30,207 nucleotides of DNA from a virus: the IMG/VR virus record IMGVR_UViG_3300009504_000024, positions 1-30,207 of that record. The stretch is one strand, 5' to 3'. Position 1 is the first letter of the stretch. Each line of letters begins with the position of its first letter. Made by a program: the position numbers and the translations under genes. Positions 23,448-30,206 of this stretch are shown here, piece after piece. The notes below the pieces were generated by a model, which ran no database searches, was not told the origin of the DNA, and saw only the letters and a list, made by a program, of their open reading frames with translations.

Positions 23448-24670
23448 CACGCCGCCCCCTTCTTGGCTGTCAACCACCGGGACCAAAGCAGCCGGAGTCC
23501 GTTTATGCCGTACCGCAGCGCGTCCGGCCCGTGGTCTTCTCGTTTCAGCGGCGCGTCTTCGCCGCGCTCTTGTGCTTTAGGGTCCCACACGTAGTTGCTC
23601 AGCTCCTGCACCGTAGCCTCCGCGCGTCGGTGGAATCGGAGCAGGTCGTTGCTCAGTAGCGTGGCTATGGACCGGATGCCGCCCAGGACCTCGTTGTCGG
23701 CGTCCACCACGTGCGGGACGTTGTCCCTCCATAGCTGCACCTGGAAGGATGCGGCGCTTGGGTCAATGAAAACCCGCCGCAGTTGCACCTGATGCTGGCC
23801 AATCCACCGCATAAACGCCCGGCTGTACTCGGTGTCTGTCATCTGTCGCAGCTTCTGTCGGCTGTCCCAACGCCACTCGTCCACTACGTACAAGCGCCCG
23901 TCTTTCCCCTCACCCAACAACAAAAAAACGCACGGATTGGTCGTCCCGTAGTCAATCGCCGCCCAGTATCGGTTCATGGCGGGCAGGATGTCCACCACGT
24001 GGCGCCGCGGGTCCAGCATGTCGTAGATGGCTCCCTCGGCCTGCACCCAACGACCCAGGACAAATCGCTGGTACCAAAGACCAACGTACTCCCGCTTAAG
24101 CGCGTTAACGAACGCCGGGGACAGGGACGGGTTGTCATCTAGCCGAAACCGGAACCTCCTCAGGTCCAGCTCGTCTGCCCGCTCCAGGTATTTTTTGTTT
24201 AGCCAGTGATGCGGCCCGTCTGGGTTGGTTGTACCGATTAACTGCGCGCCATCCAGGGACAGGCGGCTCAGCGCCATGGTGAAGAACGACTCCGGCCAGA
24301 GGGTCAGCTCGTCCCCGTATAGCTTCCGGAGAGTCAATCCGCGTATCTTGCCCTCGGCCCGCTCGTCGTTCGCCCCGGCCAGATAGACCACCTTCCCGAA
24401 CAAAATGCACTCGCCGCTTCCGGACTTCAGGTCGAACCGCTCCTCACCGACCAGGTCCCGAATGGGGTCCAGGATGTTCCTCTTGAGAGTGCGCTCGGTC
24501 TTGCCCACCATCATCAGCTCGCCGCTCTTAGCCTCCTTGACGGCCTTAAGCCAGCGCAGGAGGCTAGAGAATGTCTTTCCAGAACGGACCGCCCCGTCCC
24601 AGATGCAGATGCGGGCGGTGGATTGCTGAAAAGACCATAGCTGTTTGTTGCTCAACGGCACCAAAATCAC
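23447..24670 (-). CDS. Terminase large subunit (PBSX type)
   Basis: A 407-residue DNA-packaging motor and nuclease. Seen: Walker A GAVRSGKT (26-33), an adenine/lid region with MMVGKTERTLKRNIL, Walker B-like KLYGDELTLWPE with D120-E121, coupling motif LIGTTNPDGP, and the RNase H-like nuclease with D240 (AAIDYGTTNPC), D303 (FIDPSA) and D379/D383 (REDHGPDALRYG). Length is standard for the PBSX/SPP1 group. The start overlaps the small subunit stop (ATGA). Confidence 0.95.
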   Translation of the reverse strand: MILVPLSNKQLWSFQQSTARICIWDGAVRSGKTFSSLLRWLKAVKEAKSGELMMVGKTERTLKRNILDPIRDLVGEERFDLKSGSGECILFGKVVYLAGANDERAEGKIRGLTLRKLYGDELTLWPESFFTMALSRLSLDGAQLIGTTNPDGPHHWLNKKYLERADELDLRRFRFRLDDNPSLSPAFVNALKREYVGLWYQRFVLGRWVQAEGAIYDMLDPRRHVVDILPAMNRYWAAIDYGTTNPCVFLLLGEGKDGRLYVVDEWRWDSRQKLRQMTDTEYSRAFMRWIGQHQVQLRRVFIDPSAASFQVQLWRDNVPHVVDADNEVLGGIRSIATLLSNDLLRFHRRAEATVQELSNYVWDPKAQERGEDAPLKREDHGPDALRYGINGLRLLWSRWLTAKKGAA

Positions 24671-25179
24671 GCGTCTGGATTCTCCTCGTCTGGTGGCGGT
24701 GTGGCTTCGCGGCTCTCCAGGTGCGTAAGGAACTGGTCAATGGCGCTCATTTCGGATTGACCGCCCGTGACCAGGTCACCCCGGCTCATGCGCTCAACCC
24801 GTACGGACACGTCCAGGAGCTTAGCCAGCTCGATGGTCCCTATCTCCAGCGGGTCCAGGAGCTTAACCCGGCTGGCTATCTTGGTGACGGCGTCCATGCC
24901 CAGAGCCGCGTGTCGTTGGAACATGGCGACGCGCTCCTTTTCCCACGCCCGCCGCTTTTCGCCCTGCTCCCAGTCATCGTACGCGCGCGCGCGGTCTGAC
25001 CATCTGTACCTGGAGCTGTACTTGACCGCGCGCCGGAGCGTCACCCCGGCTTGCGCCGCCGCTTTGCGGATGGTGCGCGCGCTGCCCATCATCAGGTAAA
25101 TGAGAAAGTAATCATACGCAGCTCGCGGCTCGCCCGGCTGCCTCTCCCAGTGATGCCTGTATTCGTCTTTGTTCGTCAC
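24667..25179 (-). CDS. Terminase small subunit
   Basis: A 170-residue DNA-recognition subunit. Residues about 10-60 (WERQPGEPRAAYDYFLIYL, RTIRKAAAQAGVTLRRAVKY, YRWSDRARAYDDWE) form a helix-turn-helix domain of the type found in phage terminase small subunits, followed by a central oligomerisation helix and a disordered acidic tail. The GTG start has AGGGGG nine to eleven bases upstream, just after a terminator. It overlaps the large subunit by ATGA. It opens the head gene block. Confidence 0.88.
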   Translation of the reverse strand: MTNKDEYRHHWERQPGEPRAAYDYFLIYLMMGSARTIRKAAAQAGVTLRRAVKYSSRYRWSDRARAYDDWEQGEKRRAWEKERVAMFQRHAALGMDAVTKIASRVKLLDPLEIGTIELAKLLDVSVRVERMSRGDLVTGGQSEMSAIDQFLTHLESREATPPPDEENPDA

Positions 25180-25197
25180 TTCGTGGTCCCCCTATAA

Positions 25198-25226
25198 ATA
25201 AAAACCGGGACCGCCCCCGGCCCCGG
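25198..25226 (-). terminator. Intrinsic terminator upstream of the terminase genes
   Basis: Minus-strand RNA CCGGGGCC, six-base loop, GGTCCCGG (eight pairs with one G-U; 25226-25205), followed by UUUUUAUUU. It ends the one-gene transcript from the promoter at 25803-25832, 30 bases after that gene's stop. No clear promoter lies between it and the terminase start, so late genes may depend on read-through or an unrecognised late promoter. Confidence 0.85.
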
Positions 25227-25257
25227 CCAGCGCCTGGCTTTCGAGATGACGATGCAC

Positions 25258-25764
25258 TTACTCGCCCCGCACCTCCACGAATCGCTTGGGGAGCCAGCCA
25301 GCGTACCGGATGGCCTGAATCCGCTTTCGAATTTCTTCAACCGCATCAACCCCCTGAGGCGCTATGTGCCAATGGCCGCCGCACTCTGGCCCGATGCCGT
25401 AAAGGACCGACACCGGGTGGGTCAACGCCCGCCCGCAGGCCCGGCACCGGGTGGTTGGCGTGGCCAGCCCCTCGCCCTCGAAGTAGATGGCTTTGGCCGT
25501 TTCGCGCGTAACCACGCCCGCCATCTCATTTAAAACGCCGTTTTTCTTAGCCAGCCAAGGCGCCAGAGCAACGACCACGCGCGGCGCCTCTGCGGGTGCG
25601 ACTGCGGGCGCTGGTTCGACTGCGCGCGCGGTGCGCCCCTCTGCCGCGCACCAGATGCACCCCGGACCCCCGCCCCAAAAAGCGATTTCCTGGCCCGGCT
25701 CCAGCTTCCTGTCGCAGTAGCCGCACTCCACCGGGCGCTTTGTGATTTGCACGCTAATGGCCAT
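25258..25764 (-). CDS. Cys-rich zinc-binding protein (DUF6011-like C-terminus)
   Basis: A 168-residue protein with two Cys clusters. The N-terminus has CGYCDRKLEPGQ ... PGCIWCAA, probably one zinc site. A Pro/Ala-rich linker (about 45-62) follows. The C-terminal part has CRACGRALTHPVSVLYGIGPEC, close to the DUF6011 signature seen in phage and actinobacterial proteins. The ATG has AGGAGGG seven bases upstream and a 30-base leader from its own promoter. It is the only gene between that promoter and a strong terminator. The function is unknown. The same GxGPxC ending recurs in the coiled-coil protein at 2775-3317. Confidence 0.85.
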   Translation of the reverse strand: MAISVQITKRPVECGYCDRKLEPGQEIAFWGGGPGCIWCAAEGRTARAVEPAPAVAPAEAPRVVVALAPWLAKKNGVLNEMAGVVTRETAKAIYFEGEGLATPTTRCRACGRALTHPVSVLYGIGPECGGHWHIAPQGVDAVEEIRKRIQAIRYAGWLPKRFVEVRGE

Positions 25765-25802
25765 CGGTGTCCCTCCTGTGCTAGTGTGTCTTTCTTAACT
25801 CG

Positions 25803-25832
25803 ATTATACCATGGCGCGCTAGGTCGTGTCAA
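25803..25832 (-). promoter_or_regulatory. Sigma-A type promoter overlapping an upstream stop codon
   Basis: Minus-strand TTGACA (25832-25827), an 18-base spacer ending GCGCGCCATGG and TATAAT (25808-25803) with TGG before it. The TGA inside the -35 hexamer is the stop codon of the gene that ends at 25829. Confidence 0.9.
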
Positions 25833-26041
25833 GTCCCGCCAGTGACCCGCCGGATGCGGCGCCCCACCAGCATGCACACCAGCCCGACAGAACGAAGGGC
25901 CGGGACGCTCAACGCGTCCGGCCCTCCGCGGTCATATGCTCCGACTTGCCGGGTTAGCTGGTCTAGCTGCGCGCCCAGAGCCGCCCGGATGTCGTCTAGC
26001 TCCTCCCCTAGCGTGGCCAGACCCCCATTCTCCAATTCCAC
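25829..26041 (-). CDS. Small hypothetical protein
   Basis: A 70-residue protein if started at the GTG at 26041. A GTG at 26095 would give 88 residues but adds a Gly/Cys-rich stretch that overlaps the neighbouring membrane peptide and looks non-coding. Seen: an acidic helix GEELDDIRAALGAQLDQLTRQVGAYD, quoted in part (LGAQLDQLTRQVGAYD), then a short hydrophobic and basic end, VGLVCMLVGRRIRRVTGG. The stop codon lies in the -35 of the next promoter. No function is recognised; a helical DNA- or membrane-associated role is possible but unsupported. Confidence 0.6.
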   Translation of the reverse strand: MELENGGLATLGEELDDIRAALGAQLDQLTRQVGAYDRGGPDALSVPALRSVGLVCMLVGRRIRRVTGGT

Positions 26042-26124
26042 GCCCACACCACCAGGGCCGACCCCACCAAGCCCGTCGCAATCAATGCAGCACACTCGAC
26101 CAGCACCCCCCGGAGCTTCTTCAT
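26008..26124 (-). CDS. 38-residue single-pass membrane peptide
   Basis: A short gene whose ATG overlaps the previous stop as ATGA (26124-26121). The product has a basic start (MKKLRG), one hydrophobic helix (VECAALIATGLVGSALVVWAW) and a short basic tail (NWRMGVWPR). The charge pattern suggests an N-terminus in the cytoplasm, although it could be a cleaved signal. Small phage peptides of this kind include holins, lysis regulators and exclusion factors. No family can be assigned. Translational coupling and clean membrane character support that it is real. Confidence 0.55.
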   Translation of the reverse strand: MKKLRGVLVECAALIATGLVGSALVVWAWNWRMGVWPR

Positions 26125-26381
26125 GCCTTCCTCGCCCAGCGGCTCTTGCCGCTCGCTGCCAGCGCGCCGGGCGCTAGGTAGTCTATAATCGCCTCGGCCA
26201 TCCCGCACGGGCTGCACACCATGGTCTTGTTGTCCACGCGGCTTAGCGCGTTGAACGCCTTCACCGGGTGCAGTGGGTTGTCCCCACACCGCGGACACGG
26301 CCTCTTGGCCTCTTCCTGCCACTCGGCGCTTTCCGCGGTGGCGGCCCCGTTGTTTGGCGCTATCTGGTCCCAGTACAACAT
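26121..26381 (-). CDS. Zinc-ribbon protein
   Basis: An 86-residue protein with one clear zinc ribbon: CPRCGDNPLH at about residues 29-38 and CSPCGMAEAI at about 56-65. The N-terminus (MLYWDQIAPNNG) and the C-terminus (GKSRWARKA) are polar. The ATG has AAGGAGGAAC about seven bases upstream, one of the best ribosome binding sites in the window. It lies in the small-gene operon from the promoter at 27610-27639. A nucleic-acid or protein-contact role is likely for a ribbon, but the partner is unknown. Confidence 0.85.
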   Translation of the reverse strand: MLYWDQIAPNNGAATAESAEWQEEAKRPCPRCGDNPLHPVKAFNALSRVDNKTMVCSPCGMAEAIIDYLAPGALAASGKSRWARKA

Positions 26382-26406
26382 GCTCTGTTCCTCCTTGTTA
26401 GTGTGA

Positions 26407-26568
26407 TTATGCCTCGTCCTCGCTCACGCTCTCGGTCCGACAGATGGGACAGTACCAGAGGGAGTCATGGCCCGCTAGCTGACACCGTCCCAGCTCCTCC
26501 ACCATCGTCACGTCCCAGGTATGCTCGCACTTGGGACACACCCGCGTCTGCACGAAGTACCTGGCCAT
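26407..26568 (-). CDS. 53-residue zinc-ribbon protein
   Basis: A short gene with ATG at 26568 and TAA at 26407-26409. Translation gives MARYFVQTRVCPKCEHTW at the start, a middle LGRCQLAGHDSLWYCPICRT and an acidic end SVSEDEA. The two C-x2-C knuckles (CPKC, CPIC) form a small zinc ribbon. A further Cys and His lie between them. It starts five bases after the stop of the preceding gene, with AGGGGAAG about 9-12 bases upstream. It is probably a DNA- or protein-binding accessory factor; no name applies. Confidence 0.75.
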   Translation of the reverse strand: MARYFVQTRVCPKCEHTWDVTMVEELGRCQLAGHDSLWYCPICRTESVSEDEA

Positions 26569-26573
26569 GGCGC

Positions 26574-27002
26574 CTACTTCCCCTGCTTGGGCGCCAACGC
26601 GATATGCAGAACCCGCTGGCGCATCAATGCGACCTGAAGGAGGTTGGTCGTGCTGACGCTCGCCAAGTCGGTGGTGGCTAGGTGCTGCAGGTACTCGTCC
26701 AGATGCTTTAGCTCACGCCAAAGCCGAGAGGCGTACGCCTCGGCCACTTCGCGCGCGATGTCCTTGTATCCCTCGTCCACGCCGTGGTCAAACGCCGCGT
26801 CCCCCATGTCAATCAGGAGCTGGCTCACCATGTTCAGCACGTCCACAATCGGGTGGTTGTCATTCACCATGTGCTTGGCGTCTGCCAAGATGCTCATGGC
26901 CACGCACCGCATGGCCTCCTCGTGCGACTCGTCGTAACGAGCCATCCGCTCGGCCACCGCGTTTCGCGTGTTCAGTGCCACTTCCCTCTGCTTGCCATTC
27001 AT
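26574..27002 (-). CDS. Hypothetical helical protein
   Basis: A 142-residue, almost entirely helical protein (NAVAERMARYDESHEEAM, DVLNMVSQLLIDMGDAAF, YKDIAREVAEAYASRLW, LHIALAPKQG). It has no membrane segment, Cys cluster or catalytic motif. It follows the previous gene after 27 bases and has GGAGG upstream of its ATG. It belongs to the small-gene operon. It may be a DNA-binding or anti-host factor like many phage early proteins, but the sequence gives no sign of which. Confidence 0.8.
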   Translation of the reverse strand: MNGKQREVALNTRNAVAERMARYDESHEEAMRCVAMSILADAKHMVNDNHPIVDVLNMVSQLLIDMGDAAFDHGVDEGYKDIAREVAEAYASRLWRELKHLDEYLQHLATTDLASVSTTNLLQVALMRQRVLHIALAPKQGK

Positions 27003-27029
27003 CTGTTTGGCCTCCTATCCTTCTATTAT

Positions 27030-27575
27030 CTATGCCATGAGGACGGTCACTGGGACCGCGCCCCACGCGCCCTGCACCATCCAAAAGCCCCGGCCCTCGA
27101 CGACCTTCAGGCCGTCGTCCATCATGCTGTCCAGGCCGTCTTCGACCAGAGCCTGTATCCGTCTGCGGAACCTCATTGTGGCGTTGTCTGCCTTCAAGAT
27201 GGTGGCGTCGAACGGCCCGGCTCCGACTTCCACCCGGACCGTGACCACGCAGTTGGTCTGGTTGGTCAGGACCAGATGGCCTTCGGCGTTGATGCCGATT
27301 CTCCAGAATGCGCCAACGGCCTCGACCTCGCCCATCAGGTACTCGGTGATTGCCTGCTTGGTGACCTGGTCCTTTGTTTTGTTGAACGACTTCTTGAGTT
27401 CGGGGTAGTCCGCCAGCAGTTGCGCGCGAAGCTGTAGGAAGTAGCTCGCGCACTCGTCCCTGTTGCACTGTCCGTTGTACTTGCAGTCCCTGCATGGTTC
27501 GTGCGGTGCCTTCGCGCCAACGGCCCCGGCCTCGATGCTTGCCTGCTTGGTGACCTGGTCCTTTGTGTGTGTCAT
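27030..27575 (-). CDS. Hypothetical protein with Cys cluster and internal duplication
   Basis: A 181-residue protein. The start is the ATG at 27575, with GAGGGGG about nine bases upstream; an ATG 12 codons earlier has no comparable site. Seen: KDQVTKQA occurs twice, at about residues 5-12 and 68-75; CRDCKYNGQCNRDEC is a compact Cys motif that may bind zinc or an Fe-S cluster; and the C-terminal half is a beta/alpha region (HLVLTNQTNCVVTVRVEV, GRGFWMVQGAWGAVPVTVL). It is the first gene behind the promoter at 27610-27639. I do not recognise a family. Confidence 0.8.
   Translation of the reverse strand: MTHTKDQVTKQASIEAGAVGAKAPHEPCRDCKYNGQCNRDECASYFLQLRAQLLADYPELKKSFNKTKDQVTKQAITEYLMGEVEAVGAFWRIGINAEGHLVLTNQTNCVVTVRVEVGAGPFDATILKADNATMRFRRRIQALVEDGLDSMMDDGLKVVEGRGFWMVQGAWGAVPVTVLMA
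27351..27566. repeat. 27-base direct repeat inside a small early gene
   Basis: The plus-strand string beginning TGCCTGCTTGGTGACCTGGT occurs at 27351-27377 and again at 27540-27566, with CGCCAACGGCC also repeated nearby. It encodes the doubled TKDQVTKQA phrase, so a partial gene duplication is likely. Confidence 0.85.
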
Positions 27576-27609
27576 TTCGTGCGCCCCCTCTTCTCTCTCT
27601 CCTACTTCC

Positions 27610-27639
27610 ATTATACCATGGCGAGGCGCATCTTGTCAA
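27610..27639 (-). promoter_or_regulatory. Sigma-A type promoter for the small-gene operon
   Basis: Minus-strand TTGACA (27639-27634), an 18-base spacer ending GCCATGG and TATAAT (27615-27610) with TGG before it. An A/T-rich upstream tract with TTGCAAGAAATATA closely matches the amidoligase promoter. Confidence 0.92.
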
Positions 27640-27660
27640 TATATTTCTTGCAATCGATTT

Positions 27661-28113
27661 TTATCGGTTTTTGTCCCACGCCAGATGGACCCTGCGCACG
27701 TACGCGCCCACGCGCGGGCGGGCGGGTCCCTGGTTGTAAGCGGCCAGCCCCAGGTCCACACAACCGAATCGGTCAATCAACCCGGACAGATAGGCCGCCG
27801 CGGTTTCGATTTGGCCCGACACCCCGCCGCTCGTGTCATGGTACCTGGGATGGAGCTGCATCAGCCCGACCTCGCCCAATGCGCCAACCACGGCGGGGTT
27901 CATGCTCGACTCGACCCACGCCACGGCGTGCAGGATGCCGTCGGGCAGGCCATGCCGGACCTCCGCGGCTGTCAGCAGCTCCTCCAGCGTCGGTTCTTCC
28001 ACTCCGGTTATGTCCATCGGCTCGACATGGTCCACCCGCGGCGGCATCGAAACCGGGACCGGGACCGACACCCCGGCCAGGAACACCACCAGCGCCGTCA
28101 ATGCGGCCAGCAT
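27661..28113 (-). CDS. Exported or anchored SLT lytic transglycosylase
   Basis: A 150-residue protein. Residues 1-24 are a hydrophobic signal or anchor (LTALVVFLAGVSVPVPV). Residues about 42-150 form an SLT/goose-lysozyme-like domain: catalytic E68 in VAWVESSMNP, GLMQLHP (83-89) and AYNQGP (125-130). It cleaves peptidoglycan glycan strands. The ATG overlaps the stop of the fibre gene (TGATG), so it is coupled to a virion protein. That placement and the N-terminal segment suggest a cell-wall penetration or accessory lysis enzyme, distinct from the three-part lysin 19 kb away. Short for a transglycosylase, but all motifs are present. Confidence 0.88.
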   Translation of the reverse strand: MLAALTALVVFLAGVSVPVPVSMPPRVDHVEPMDITGVEEPTLEELLTAAEVRHGLPDGILHAVAWVESSMNPAVVGALGEVGLMQLHPRYHDTSGGVSGQIETAAAYLSGLIDRFGCVDLGLAAYNQGPARPRVGAYVRRVHLAWDKNR

Positions 28114-30206
28114 CAGCCCGGAAGCACGTCCACTTGGACGCGGCGCCTCAGGACCTTGTTAGTACCGTCGATGTTTACTGTCATCCACGCGTAATAGGTC
28201 CGGCCCGCTTCGTAGATGGCCTTGGTAGCGTCGAAGACAAAATAGACATCAGGAGCCACTATCTCGGTGACGCCGCTCTCAACCGCAACCCCCGCGCTGT
28301 CCCGGACCTCGTACGCCCCGGAGCTTATGGTGTAGCTGCTAGTCACTCGGCGGCTTACCGTGACGCCGATGTTTCTCTTTTCCCCCTTGATGACATGCCT
28401 CATTGTCTGCCCCTCCAGTATAAAGTCCGCGCGCAGCTCGTTCGCCAGGAAGTGCGGCGCCATGTCAAACAGAGCGAAGTCGGCGCGTAGCTCCGTCAGG
28501 TCCAACTGCAGGAAGACGAACTCGCTTACTAGGCGCCGGAGCGTGTCCGATAGGTACTCGGTGTCGGCTACAGCCCGCCGGAGTGCGTCCGCGGAGTAAA
28601 CCAGGTCCCCCAACACCGTGCGCAGCAGGTCCGCTCCGTACTGCCCCGCCTCGGCCAGGCGCCGGAGCGTGTCCGCGGTCCAGTGGCTTGCTTCGGTTAA
28701 CCGCCGGAGCGTGTCCGCGGCAAACACACTATCTGCCCACAAGACCCGGACCGTGTCGGCCCCGTACGCCACCGCCTCGACCACGCGGCGCAGCGCGTCG
28801 GCCTCGTAGGTCAGGTCCACCACCTGGCGCCGCTCCGTGTCGGCGCTGGTGTCTTGGTCAGCAACCAACCGCCGCAGCGCGTCGGCCACGAAGACATCAA
28901 CCAACCCCAGCTCCCGGAGCGTGTCCGCTCTGTATAGCTCGTCGGCAACCAAGAACCGGAGCGCATCGGCCCCGTAGACCGCATCAGCCTCCACGCGCCT
29001 GAGGGAGTCGGCCCCCAACACCATGTCCTCGACCACGCGCCGGACAGCGTCTACCGTGTGCACCATGGTGGCTGCCAACGCCCTAACCGCGTCCGCTGCG
29101 TGCTCCTGGTCTTGCTTCAGAACCCGGAGCGTGTCCGCTCGGTACGTGTCCAGGACCACCTCAATGAGAACCCGGAGCGTGTCAACAGCAAGAACCTGGT
29201 TGGCCGTTAGCCGCCTAAGTGCGTCGGCGGTCTGGCTTTGGTCTTGTATCAATGCGCGGAGCGTATCTGCCTCGTGCTCCTGCGACTGCGCCAAGGCGCG
29301 GAGTGTGTCTGCCCTGTGTAGGACGTCCCCCGCTAGCTGCCGGACTGCGTCGGCGCCGTGGCTCTGCGTTTCAACCACGGCGCGGAGCGCGTCGGCTACT
29401 TGGCTCTGGTCTTGCGCCAGCGCCCGGACCGCATCCCCCGCGCCCTGCTGGTCCTGCGCCAAAGCACGGACCGCGTCAGCTAGGTGCGCCTGGTCCTGGG
29501 TCAACGTACGAAGCGCGTCCCCCACGTGCGCTTGGGCTTGAGCCAGCCGCCGGAGCACGTCGCCGGGGATGCTTTGGTCCTGCGTCAGCCTCCGAACCGA
29601 GTCACCGAAGCCGCTCTGGTCTTGCATCAGCTCCCGGACCGCGTCGCTGAGGCTGCTCTGGTCCTGCACCAAAACCCGAAGCGCGTCCCCCGCGCTCGCC
29701 TGGCTCTGTGCCAGCGCGCGGAGCGTGTCCCCCGCGCTCGCCTGGTCCTGCGTCAGCTCCCGCAGCACATCCCCGGCATAGCTCTGCGCCTGGGTCAGCA
29801 CCCGGCTGGTGTCGGCTGGATAGGTGTCCTCCTCCTCCACGTGGGCAACGGACACGACCTCCGACCAATCCCCATACGCGCCCGATTCGTAGTGGCGGCC
29901 CCGGTAGTAGTAGGTCACGCCACCGCTGAACGGCCCCGCATTATCATAGGTGTCCGGGTCAGGGTCGTCATCGTACACCCGCGCCAAGAAGGTCCATGTG
30001 CCTTCGCTACCCTCTCGCCACTCCAGCTCTACATGGTCTGCGTAGAGGATTGTGCGCCTGGTGTCTGCCGTGTAGGTCTGGTCTTGGACCAGCCTGCGCC
30101 GGGTATCTGCTGGATATTCGTCCGGCTCCGGCTCAACCTCATACTCTAGCTCAATGGCACCCGGTGCGCCTGCGCCGCCTGCGTTGTTCCCGCCGCCCGA
30201 ACGCCT
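28113..30206 (-). CDS. Fibre-like protein with 14-residue tandem repeats (5' end outside window)
   Basis: The reading frame is open to the right edge; 697 codons are visible and the start lies outside. Order seen: a Gly-rich stretch, two 14-residue repeats (30130-30040 region), a fibronectin-like module (LEWREGSEGTWTF ... YGDWSEVVSVAHV), about 31 tandem repeats of the form [AG]-D-x-[LV]-R-x-[LV]-x-x-x-x-x-x-x (28509-29816), two ELRADF phrases, and a C-terminal Ig-like domain (ISSGAYEVRDSAG, GRTYYAWMTV). No catalytic motif. The repeat region is probably an elongated shaft, so a tail fibre or surface spike is the best guess. It sits far from the other tail genes and is coupled to an SLT enzyme. 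Confidence 0.8.
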   Translation of the reverse strand, partial: RRSGGGNNAGGAGAPGAIELEYEVEPEPDEYPADTRRRLVQDQTYTADTRRTILYADHVELEWREGSEGTWTFLARVYDDDPDPDTYDNAGPFSGGVTYYYRGRHYESGAYGDWSEVVSVAHVEEEDTYPADTSRVLTQAQSYAGDVLRELTQDQASAGDTLRALAQSQASAGDALRVLVQDQSSLSDAVRELMQDQSGFGDSVRRLTQDQSIPGDVLRRLAQAQAHVGDALRTLTQDQAHLADAVRALAQDQQGAGDAVRALAQDQSQVADALRAVVETQSHGADAVRQLAGDVLHRADTLRALAQSQEHEADTLRALIQDQSQTADALRRLTANQVLAVDTLRVLIEVVLDTYRADTLRVLKQDQEHAADAVRALAATMVHTVDAVRRVVEDMVLGADSLRRVEADAVYGADALRFLVADELYRADTLRELGLVDVFVADALRRLVADQDTSADTERRQVVDLTYEADALRRVVEAVAYGADTVRVLWADSVFAADTLRRLTEASHWTADTLRRLAEAGQYGADLLRTVLGDLVYSADALRRAVADTEYLSDTLRRLVSEFVFLQLDLTELRADFALFDMAPHFLANELRADFILEGQTMRHVIKGEKRNIGVTVSRRVTSSYTISSGAYEVRDSAGVAVESGVTEIVAPDVYFVFDATKAIYEAGRTYYAWMTVNIDGTNKVLRRRVQVDVLPG
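28509..29816. repeat. About 31 copies of a 42-base repeat within the fibre gene
   Basis: The DNA repeats every 42 bases (one 48-base unit), encoding 14-residue units. Asp at position 2 and Arg at position 5 are present in nearly every unit. Units near the N-terminal end share QDQ at positions 9-11, while later units share VAD or VED and an aromatic residue, suggesting two expansion blocks. Confidence 0.9.

Noticed and set aside
28509-29816. Regular repeats considered as a CRISPR array
   Set aside because: The repeats keep an open reading frame with 42-base units and no unique spacers or conserved direct repeat of CRISPR type; they code for protein.
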